Shown in pieces: positions 1 to 13,558 of a stretch of 64,000 bases of DNA (within the stretch, counting starts at the first letter, position 1; every line of letters begins with the position of its first letter). A program made the translations under genes and the position numbers. Source of the stretch: Neelides folsomi (Eukaryota; Arthropoda; Collembola; Neelipleona; Neelidae); the NCBI GenBank assembly GCA_034687125.1, contig JAQGBZ010000036.1, positions 62,001 through 126,000 on the forward strand, in the 5' to 3' direction. The notes beneath the pieces are model-generated. The model saw nothing but the letters and a program-made list of their open reading frames with translations, ran no database searches and was not told the DNA's origin.

Positions 1-1409
1 ATCTTGTCCAAGGTTTCTACTAAAGAGATAAAAAAATTTCCTGCTGCATTCGGACTAGTCCGGTTTAACTCATTTAGAATACAATGAACGAATAATTACG
101 AATAATTAAACTAATTATGAAAAATTATAAAGCACTTTTAAGATCAATTATATATAATACATGGATATACCTATGTATGGTATATCTTATACAGTCAGTC
201 AGATTACTTGATTACCATCAGTCAATAAAAAATGAATATTTGATTGAAAAGGAAACGAAACAAGTTGTTTTTTCCTATTCAGCAAATGGTAATGATCTTC
301 TCTACAAACTAATTACTCAATAAGTGATTAAATACATACAGTTAGAGACATAAATACTCGTTTTGACACATACTTAAATAAATACTTACCCACTTACTAT
401 CAGTAAAGGTATTACCTGTATACCAATATGTACAGTTATCATTCATAATCATACATAATTATGTGTTTGTCTATTGTATATATCATCTCATAAATATAAC
501 GCACACGAGTATTCATAATTTTTAAAAGTCAAACAAGAGTGTTGGGAGAAACAATTGAAAGTGTTTTTATGTGTACAGTCATTTAGAGGTTTTATCCTTG
601 ATTGGTTTTGAGCCAGGCTCCGTATAGTTATCTATAAACTATAGTTAACTACAAACTATAGTTATAGTTTAGTTCTAGTTGAAGAGTTTGGAAAAATTAT
701 AGTTATTTGTAGTTAATTACTTTAACTATTTACATGTATTGATATAGAATTAACTATAGTTATTTATAAATTATAGTTATAGTTTAGTTATAGTTAGGAA
801 TTTTTTTAACTAAATAGTTATAGTTGACCATTTTTTCCAACTATACGGAGCCTGGGTTTTGAGTTTCAAGTTTCAACTGAAGTCTGAAGATTCTGCGTTT
901 CGAACTTCTTTCAACTTCCTGAGCTAATAGCAATTTTTATGCCAATGTCAATGACATTTTTAAAACATCTCCTATAATTTACTTTAACAATAACGATGTA
1001 TTCTAATTGAATAGCCATTTAAATTGATAAGATTCCAAATAATTAATGTCAAAAATTTAGACAAATACTTTAGTGCATGTAAACCTAACCTCTAAAACAC
1101 AAATACACACACACTACTATAGTAAATATTTATTAATAGGGGCTTGACATTCAACGTTCCCATGCCAGAGATATGGTTCCTGGGAACGCATATGTATATA
1201 GGAATAGATGGGAACATTCCCGGGAATTCATCAACCTTGCATAGAGTATATGTAATATATACCTATCATATACTATATATGAAATACCTACGTAATATTT
1301 AGGATATATAGATTGATTTATACATATACATAGGTATTACATATGTATGTAATTATGTTTGATAACTTTGGGAGTTTAACGCTTGTGGGTTTTTAGCTCA
1401 AAATCTCAC
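1..1409. other. AT-rich stretch, intron or downstream flank of P5CS
   Basis: No exon of the remaining P5CS protein (rest of the kinase domain and the reductase domain) could be found here on the minus strand, so this is read as a long intron continuing past the left edge. It holds one complete MITE, many degenerate TATG/TACC-type runs, and around 1155-1230 a cluster of GTTCCC/GGGAAC inverted words. The short ORFs have no coding character. Nothing else is recognisable. Confidence 0.5.
613..855. mobile_element. hAT-like MITE, 243 bp, with intact TIRs and 8-bp target duplication
   Basis: The element begins CCAGGCTCCGTATAGTT (613-629) and ends with its exact 17-bp reverse complement (839-855). 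It is flanked on both sides by the 8-bp direct repeat GTTTTGAG (605-612 and 856-863). An 8-bp target duplication with CAGG-type ends is the mark of the hAT superfamily. The interior is very AT-rich and made of repeated ACTATAGTTA-like words that are themselves palindromic, so the whole element could fold into a long imperfect hairpin. There is no ORF, so it is non-autonomous. Perfect TIRs and target duplication suggest a fairly recent insertion. The superfamily is inferred from the duplication length; element and boundaries are seen directly. Confidence 0.85.
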
Positions 1410-2432
1410 ATGGACTTGGTGATCCTTCGAATGAAGCGTTTGCCTCATGGACATTGACATGAGTAGTTCTTGAGCCAGCTTTTGCTTCCCGAAAGCGACG
1501 GCTCCACTCGTCACCATGATTAGTTCACGGCCGGTGTTTTGCAACGACGCCACCTAAGGAAACAAAGACATGACAAATGATTGAAGATGAATTCCCAATC
1601 CTCAGCCTTCACCATTTAATCCCTCGACTTATCAAATGTAAAGTTCAAAAACATTTTCACAACATCATCTACAAACTTCATTGCACCATTGGCCCAAACT
1701 ATGTAATAACAGTTATAAGTATATAAGCAATAACCACCAACTACAAACTATGTTCTTTTGTACTTAATAGGAGTAATAATGTATTAATAATTTAGGAACC
1801 ACTGAGAGGCGAATGAATATATTTTTCATTTAATAATAAATTAATATGTTTTTAGTAAAACTATATTTTTAATTCCTACCAATGTATGTAATGTATAAAT
1901 ATTGTATTGTATTTGTATTTATATGAGTACTAGAGTATGTAGGTATGGTGTAAGTATTTTATATGTTACATATATGGAATGTATTGAAGAGCATCTTAAC
2001 CTGCTCAACTAAAGAAGCAACTCTCCCAAGAGCGAGCCCGCAATTATCTTCGCGTGTGAGGACAGCAGATCCAACTTTAACGACGATTCGTCTTGCATTG
2101 CTCATTTGACTTCTTGAAGAGAGCGTGAGGTTTAGATTTGAATGAGAATTATTTGCTTCTTTTGAAATATAATCTTGGATTTTGTTACTCTTCGAAATGC
2201 ATCTTGTGATCTAAAACATAATTAAGTGAATTAAATGAATTTCAAACAAAGGGAAAGTCAAGATTTCACACATTTAAGATTATGAAGGTTTTGGAAAAAT
2301 CTAAAATTAAATGCTATTGACATTTTGGAAGAAGGGCGAAGGTCAAACCTTAATATTTCCTTGACTGAAATTAGAAGGACTTCGAAGTCTCCGACTTCCG
2401 AGGACAAGGACTTCTTTTCTTAGCACAAACAT
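1410..2432 (-). CDS. ALDH18A1: Delta-1-pyrroline-5-carboxylate synthase, N-terminal exons (partial)
   Basis: P5CS is the bifunctional mitochondrial enzyme (glutamate 5-kinase plus gamma-glutamyl phosphate reductase) that makes P5C for proline and ornithine synthesis. Three minus-strand exons join in phase 0: 2432-2349 (ATG), 2210-2001 and 1553-1410, giving 146 residues. The start exon is Arg-rich and lacks acidic clusters apart from one Glu, fitting a mitochondrial presequence. Exon 2 carries [16 protein letters not shown], the nucleotide-binding start of the glutamate kinase, then [14 protein letters not shown]. Exon 3 carries [20 protein letters not shown], a near-invariant P5CS segment. 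The last donor is GTGAGA at 1409-1404. The rest of the roughly 790-residue enzyme must lie left of the window, since no ALDH-domain exon is seen. The first exon is the least certain part; identity is secure. Confidence 0.9.
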
Positions 2433-3168
2433 TTTGACAATAACCTCCTCACCTGCACTTGAAATACCCAGGTGAATATTATTTATACCTACTTATTACC
2501 CCTGACAAATTATCCTTCCTTGTTAAAAATGATTTTAAAAATGTTTAAAAATGATTTTATAAATGAATTAAAAAATCGGCTAAAATATTTAAAATGACTG
2601 TTTTAAAAGACGCCTCTTATTTAAGTTACTTAACTAGAATGGAATGAGTTTAAAGTTCGTTACTTCTTCACTTATAGATGAATGAGGTAAGAAAGGAAAT
2701 GAATGTGTTGAATAAATAAGTTAGGAAAAGATAATCGTCGCGACCACTCATTCGGAAATTTTTAGGTCAGAAATAAACTCGTTAATTCCAGAAGATATTG
2801 TATTGATATTGCATAGCTTTAAATATACCCAAAATATCCATTGACCATAATGTACTTACATATTATGTGCAGTGTGCATTCGAGATTCTGGGATAAATAT
2901 CTCTATATTATGTACATCTGTAGATGTATATGTATCATATTGAATGTAATTGCTAACTCATCACGCCTCTCTGGTTTGCCCAATGTGTGATCTTGGTGAC
3001 CTATGGCCACAACAACAAATAAACATTTGGTGGTTCAAAGGCTTCGAGAGTCATTCATTAACCCGCGACTCAACGGAAGAAGAATTTCACCGTAAAGTCG
3101 AGGAATAGAAAATGTTCAGAGTCCAAACCTTTCAAAATTATCTCATAAACAAATTTATAATATATCTA

Positions 3169-3607
3169 CCGTTATTGTTCGATTAAGAGCCTGGGTTCTT
3201 ATTAAAAATTAGGTTTCATGGGGGGGCTCTTATTCGAGCAGGGCTCTTATTCGAGCAGAGGCTCTTATTAAATAATTTAGAAAATATTGTTCATTTATAT
3301 AAATTTATTTCGTCAAATTACAACAATATTATTCTTCATCGCTGCTAGAGCCTTCATTTATAACATCAAGTTTATATGAAATTGAATATTGCTTCTTTAA
3401 TGACATTTTAATTGTTTAAATATTGGAAATAAACAATAAATTTAAATCGACATGTAATATTGACTTTTGACAGAACGCTATTATGTGCGCGGGATAGGGA
3501 GCTCTTAATAGAGCCTAGGCTCTTATTAAAAAATTAGGTTTCGAGGGGGGACTCTTATTCGAACAGGTCTATTATTCGAACAGAGGCTCTTATTCGAACA
3601 ATAACGG
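3169..3607. mobile_element. TA-flanked Tc1/mariner-pogo type MITE, 439 bp
   Basis: The outer ends are CCGTTATTGTTCGA (3169) and its inverted match ending at 3607, each flanked by TA (3167-3168 and 3608-3609), the target duplication typical of Tc1/mariner/pogo elements. Inside the TIRs are unusual subterminal blocks: 3186-3272 and 3505-3596 are imperfect direct repeats of each other, each holding several copies of GGCTCTTATTCGA-type words and a G-run after TTAGGTTTC. The centre is AT-rich and keeps a short minus-strand ORF that looks like the two fused ends of a transposase. Deletion of the middle of an autonomous parent would give this structure. Ends and flanks are directly visible; the pogo/Tigger-like assignment is inference. 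Confidence 0.8.
3329..3406 (-). pseudogene. Miniature transposase-derived ORF inside the MITE (25 codons)
   Basis: An ATG at 3406 opens 25 codons ending at a TAA (3331-3329). The product begins MSLKKQYSISYKLDVI, similar in style to the N-terminal helix-turn-helix start of pogo/Tigger-type transposases (basic residues, aromatic, then YKLxVI). It runs straight into an acidic end, EGSSSDEE, typical of transposase C-termini. The simplest reading is that internal deletion in the parent joined the first and last codons of the transposase in frame. It is too short to be a catalytic protein. The similarity is from memory of the family and is an inference. Confidence 0.4.
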
Positions 3608-5099
3608 TATATATTTACTAAATTGATATGATATATGATATTTTTCATTTATTTTATCTCCTATGCTAATATCGCAATTTGAGCTCTTTCTGGATATAAG
3701 ATGTATGTAGAGTATACTTATATATATACCTACTTATGTGGGATATATATGAATAAATATGTTAATAAAGTAAATGTTCCAACTACTCAACATTGATTAT
3801 AATTTTCATATCATTAATACGTATTTGAAAATCTCATTCAAATGTTAATGCATTTTGATAATTAATTATCCCATAGGGCCCATACTATATAAGTATATAC
3901 CAGATTTGTTTGCATATAGAAATAATATAAAAAGAACAATTTGAATAAAATTAAAACTTAGAAAAATCTTTGTAAAGTCCTTGTGATTCATGGCTTTAAG
4001 ATGAAAGATTGACATTGGGGGAAACGAGGAGTTTAAAAGGGTCGCTCTTCAAAAGGCTTCATTGATAAGATAACCAGACAAATGATTTTAAGCGCAAAAA
4101 ATGGAGGGTTTTTAGTTGTAAATGGATTTCATAGAATTCTATTTTTTATATTTATTGAAATAATAATGGAAAATTTACAATTTTTTAAGACTAAAGATCC
4201 CAAATCACATTATTTAATAAAACTTCCATGCTCAAATACACAAAACATTAATTCTATGAGGCAGTTATTTTATTTACCTTTTATATGGATATAGTAAATA
4301 TTTTATTATGGTATAAATATGCACAAGTAGGTATAAGAATTAAACGTGATTACGTGATATTGTACCGTTTGGCATATGATAAGTATGTATCTATGCAATA
4401 TATAGTATAATAATTTATAACTATAGTTTATTCACGGGGAACTGGCGCTTGAGTTGTATATGTATTGGCCCATTAAGCGCATTAATAAAAATTCTCACCC
4501 AAGGTCAGTTTAGTTAGAAGTAACAAGATTTAAATAATGCAGATGTAAACTTCCCCTTGTAGACTTTAAATTTTCTTACATGTAACTATTATTCATTTTT
4601 CACATAACAATACCTGTATATCAATTACCTATATCATAAGTTCATACCAAACAAACATTTATATGTAAAATGCATTTAGTTATTGTAAGTAGTTTACTAA
4701 TTATTAGTAATAAGTACTGCATAATAATAATATATAATTTGTTAAACAATATAGTTATAAGTTTAACAATATATTATCTAAGTACTTTAATGCTACATAA
4801 TTTTGTAATATGCAAGCCTTTAGCCAAGTTTGATTTATAAATTATCCAAGTGTCTATTTATCAAAGTTAAGGCCATTGAAAGGAAATTGATGAGAATGGG
4901 ATATTTGTATTAATGTTTAGATGCAGACAATTGGTAAATGAATAACTCAAAATGTCCAAGAAAAATTTTTACTCCCAAATTCAAAACATCTCTCGTATCA
5001 ATTTTGTCAAACCCATGACGAATGAGAATGGAAGAATCCCATATAAGTTAATTCAATAATGAACAGTAATAAAATGTCTATGACGAGTTTGAGAAAACA

Positions 5100-6202
5100 T
5101 TAAACAAGTTTCTTTGCTTCGAAGAAAGATTTCAAGTGACGCATTTGCCAGTAGCCCATTGCAAGAAGAACAGCCGTTTGAGCAATTGACCACCATAAGA
5201 CTCGTTGATTCGTGCTTTCACTAGTAAGTCGGAAACGTTCTTCACGATACTAAACAAAAAACAAAATTAAGTAAATTAGATAATTTACAATATGAATATC
5301 AAACCTTTATGAAAAATACAAAGGTAACACAAAGGTAGGTTAAAGATTAAAAATTTAATTGTAAATTCTCAACTTGTTGATTACTAATAATTTCTCTTAC
5401 TCTTTGATAATTTTGCTCCTTCGTAATTTGGTCAACTTGATCTAACAATTGCCGTACACGCAATTGTAATTCGGTCAATTTCTCCTTCTGGGCCACATTT
5501 GCATAATCAACTGTGTGTTCGCCAACTTGAATATCCAAATGTACTCGCTGGAATATAAAAAAGTTTTTAAAATAAATATTTATTCTACAAATAATTATAT
5601 ATACATGGATATAATATTTAAACTCACGAGTTGAGATCCAGCAAACCACTTTGTAGAATTTGAATAAAGGCAAATGACGTGTTCTCCAGGGGTATGAGAC
5701 GTAAAGGTGAATCGACCTTCAGAGCTGTAGACTTTACTCAATATTGTTTTGTCGTCAGGATCTCGAACTTCCACGTGCATTCCAATCCCGGGACTCGAAG
5801 GCATAAAACCACCGGTCCGAGGATCAAAAAGCTCCACTTTGTAAATTCCTAAAACACAAAGATTAAAATGTTAAATATTCATGTTAAATCCATATCTCAA
5901 TTCAAAAAACTCATAAATTCAAGCCAATTGAAACATTTAACAATATTAACCAAACTGGGGATGGAAATGGTAATTATTGAGAAATTAAGCAATTAAATTA
6001 AAAAATTATTCTCGAGTAGTATGAGTGTTAATTGAGATCAATGTTAAAATTGCTTGAATTAATTTTCTTTACCAATGACAGTCGTATCGTCTGGAATTTC
6101 TTCTATGAAACATTTCCTCTCGGTCTCTGCAATATGGAAGTACAAGCACCGAACGGAAGTTAATGATAAAATGACCAAGAAGACCGAAGTTAATACTCTC
6201 AT
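5100..6202 (-). CDS. TMED9: p24 cargo receptor, TMED4/TMED9 (eclair) type
   Basis: p24-family type I membrane protein that cycles between ER and Golgi and helps select cargo for COPII/COPI vesicles. Four exons keep frame: 6202-6073 (ATG), 5848-5628, 5547-5401 and 5249-5100 (TAA), 215 residues, normal for the alpha subfamily. Exon 1 starts with a hydrophobic signal peptide followed by [20 protein letters not shown], the GOLD-domain start with its first Cys. Exon 2 has the second Cys in HVICLYSNS. Exon 3 is the coiled coil ([20 protein letters not shown]). Exon 4 has [20 protein letters not shown], one membrane span, and the tail FFEAKKLV, whose KKLV ending fits a KKxx-type COPI retrieval signal. 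TMED4 and TMED9 cannot be separated without a tree. Complete gene. Confidence 0.95.
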
Positions 6203-7297
6203 CGTATTGTCCTTAAAGTGAATGATGAGTGATTGTGATTAATTAAAAATCTTTTGACAGATTTTTTCCATCTGACTTCAAGCCGCAGATTTAGTTAACT
6301 CGACTTACAACTTTTTGCTTTCTCGCGGAATAGAAAAGATTCACAGTCGACACTTTCGCCAATAGATCTCGCTCCAGGTAGAAAACGTTTATTTAACAAG
6401 TCGTAAGTCGCACAGTACCCTTCGTTATAAATCTTCTCACTCCCACATACATATTTTACCTAAGTATATAGATATTATATTAAATATATATTACATACCT
6501 AGTAATAAGTATATAAATACATTTGATATGATAAATAAATAATATAAATTCATATCAATTCAAATCATTTGTAAATACTTTTCTTTGTTAAAATAAAATG
6601 GGCCTTAATAGCTACTTGTTACTTATCGTTCTTACTTTAAATAATTATTCCATTGATAAAAACGAATGTTTATTTATCAACATATATTTTGAAAAGCCTC
6701 AGTTCTCCAATTCCCTAATCAGACCTGACCCGTATAAATTCGAACAGTTATACTAACCCATTTATTATAGAGATAAGTACAATTACTTTGTAATCCACAC
6801 TCACTTTATCAGTTTTATATAATTCTGGTGTTCTGTTGTCATTCAAATTGAAACAATTGTTTGTAAATCCGTTGCATGAATAAAATAACTCTATTTAATT
6901 CATAAATATCGTTTTATACAACTTTTATTATTAATATGAGATATAAGATCTAGGTATATGTGCAGAATTGCAGTGATTGAACTCAAATTCATATGTTGAA
7001 TATATTATTATAATGTAGTTGAATAGGAATGATTATAGTTTTCGAAATAAAACCATTTATAACACAATCTCATATAAGTGTGTTAAATTGTTCAAGTTGT
7101 CTCATTGAGTTGACAATTGTCTCAAGCCTAATTGAGTTGAAAGTTGAATCTATTAGAAATCCTCAGCGGCTGACTATTGTTTTCTATATGCGAAGGAGGA
7201 GATCTGTGCCATTGAATTGATGAAGGGGGGTGAGGGGGAATTTGAGCCTCTTCGACCTGTCACTTCTTCATCATTTACCCTCCTTTGCTCTCCCGTG
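6203..7297. promoter_or_regulatory. Divergent intergenic interval, TMED (minus) and CDP-alcohol transferase (plus)
   Basis: The 1.1 kb between two divergent start codons should contain both promoters. Sequence near TMED (6203-6420) is somewhat GC-richer; the middle is AT-rich; just before 7298 there is a short C/T-rich tract with CCTCTTCGACCTGTC. No clear TATA box or initiator could be assigned. The ORF at 7029-7220 shows no coding features and is not called. Confidence 0.4.
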
Positions 7298-8765
7298 ATG
7301 GTCAATGTTCTTCTCTACGTCCCGAACCTCATCGGTAAGTTTGAGATCAACATAGATTATTGAATTGAAATTGATTGATAGGATATGGACGTCTTTTTCT
7401 CCTCGCCCTTGCAGCGTTCTACATCAATGAAAATCCCATGAAATTTGTTGTTCTTTATCTCTTCAGCATCTCTTTGGATTTTTGGGACGGATGGGCGGCG
7501 AGGAAATTGAACCAGCAAAGCTCATTTGGTGCATGGGTATTTAATCCATTAATTACCAACTATACAATATTATTGTAAGTATCCCATTCACTATCAATTT
7601 TAAAACGTAGCTGAATATTGATATACGTAAATATGCCTATACCATATAAATAGACTAGGGAAAACAGGTAAATAGTTACACGCATTAAATTTCAATCCTT
7701 ATAGTGCAGTGGCAATATCTCTATTTAATTAAGACGTATAAATTCCAATGTTATTTTATTTCCAAGATTCATTATTTCCATTCTGAATGTTCTGAGCCAT
7801 GAATGGAATTATATTTGGCCACAATTTAACTGATGAATCTAAGTTATGTTTTGTAATGGTACAATGTATTTATGAATTATATGAATGATTTATTTGATTA
7901 GTTGGATGTGGTGATTGACAACGCGAGCCGAGGAGTTTTGTGGTCCCGTGTGAGCCCATGGGGCTGTCTGGTTATTTCCCTCGAATGGGCGACGTTTGTA
8001 GGAAACCATCGGAGTGGCGGGGCAGGATGGAAAAACCGCCCCGCCGCCTCCCCTCCACCATCCTTCGTCCAGGTAAAGAAAAGTGTTGAAGTATATAAAA
8101 CGCTTTATTACAATATAATGACAGTTCACATCTCGAATTCACTTGTAACAAGATGAGGCGCACGTCTAGACCTTTCACGCGACTAAGAAAGAGAAGATTC
8201 TTCTTGAGCGAGTTGAATACATGTCACAGCAGAGACGAGTTAATCATTAAGTATAATATATTAATAAATTAGTAGTGAGTGAGGGTCGGGGCAGAGTCAG
8301 AAGGGCCCCGCCGCTGAGACGCATTGATTCCGCAAAGACGGTGGTGAAAGAGAGCTATAAAGGCAGCCATCGCGACCTGGGTCGTCAACCATGCTTATAG
8401 ACAAATACTATCCGAGAATCCATCACAAGGAGGTTTGACGGGATATGTGAGTGATTGCTCTGGCGCAGGCGGTGATGGCCAACGGGTTCCAAACCCCCGC
8501 GGGTTGGCTGGCAATCGGAGGTCTTCACGGTCTCCCGCTGTGGCTCTACGCCTGGGAAGAAGGGCTTCTTCCCGCCCCCGCCGCCCCGCTCGGTAAACCT
8601 CGGACCCCAGAGGGAGGAAAGCAAGGACTAATTCCATGTGCAGGAGCCCTGGTCCTTCTAGCTGGGCGACTTCTCTGCGGGGCTGTGGAGTGTTGGTGTT
8701 TGGCCCGTCACGTGGCAGCCTTGGTCGCCGAAGACCCAGTGGACAAACGGACCTCTCCGATGTAG
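7298..8765 (+). CDS. CDP-alcohol phosphatidyltransferase family protein (class I)
   Basis: Integral-membrane enzyme family that moves a phosphatidyl group from CDP-diacylglycerol, or a phospho-alcohol from CDP-alcohol, in phospholipid synthesis. Four exons join in frame: 7298-7334, 7382-7536, 7902-8072 and 8469-8765, 219 residues. The catalytic signature DxxDGxxARx8GxxxDxxxD spans the exon 2/3 junction: DFWDGWAARKLNQQSSFGAW then LDVVIDNASR. All three metal-binding and catalytic Asp pairs are present. Exon 1 gives MVNVLLYVPNLIG, like the start of phosphatidylinositol synthases (CDIPT). The rest diverges from CDIPT, with GLHGLPLWLYAWEE and a final hydrophobic LVLLAGRLLCGAVECWCL segment, so the substrate is not assignable. 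The exon 4 acceptor is the least certain. Convergent with DYRK2, stop codons 112 bp apart. Confidence 0.85.
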
Positions 8766-8876
8766 AGAGCCGAGTGAGTACAAAACAACGAATGAGAAAA
8801 CATGAAAGAAAGGACGGCCCGGACTTTTGTGACGAGGCGGGGGTGTTCAGTCTGCCTCCAGGAACTTGGACGTGAC

Positions 8877-13210
<4,334 letters not shown>

Positions 13211-13558
13211 GAGATCTTGCCCAAACGGGCGGGGTCAGGCCGGGGAGTCCCTTCGTCTCGGACAAGGGTCCCGGGTACTCATGGGATCCCCAGCTGAGAG
13301 AGAGATTCGAGGAGAACGACCGAGGAGCGGAGAACGACTGGGCTCGCCTCTTCCTGGTCTCTCCCCGAGTCGTTGCCCCGAGTCGAGGAGAGGTTGCCGG
13401 AGGGAGCGAGCCTGCCCAGACTCTCCGCCCTCCACAGAACCCACAAGTCCAGTTACCCGTAACGGAAAGTCTTTGCCCTCCACCCACGAGACCCTCTACC
13501 GTCGACCCCGACAATAATAACAACTCCTTCTTTTTATCAACGACCTTTATTCAATTTC
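13211..13558 (-). promoter_or_regulatory. GC-rich upstream region / 5' UTR of DYRK2
   Basis: The 348 bp between the DYRK2 start and the SCPx stop (same strand) are markedly GC-rich and CpG-rich compared with other spacers. Long overlapping open frames exist on both strands but none joins DYRK2 in frame, so they look like composition effects. The region probably holds the DYRK2 promoter and leader, and starts only about 10 bp from the SCPx polyadenylation signal. Transcription must end and restart within this interval. Confidence 0.45.
13546..13551 (-). terminator. Polyadenylation signal AATAAA for SCPx
   Basis: AATAAA on the minus strand begins 8 bp after the SCPx stop codon. The 3' UTR is therefore very short, consistent with the tight spacing to DYRK2. 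Confidence 0.7.

Larger units (their letters stand above)
2433..5099. other. Intergenic spacer between P5CS and TMED
   Basis: This 2.7-kb AT-rich interval lies upstream of P5CS and downstream of TMED (both minus strand). It contains the 439-bp TA-flanked MITE at 3169-3607. The 70-codon ORF at 4082-4294 has AT-driven composition and no recognisable features. The P5CS promoter should lie just above 2432, but no clear core element was found. Nothing else is supported. Confidence 0.6.
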
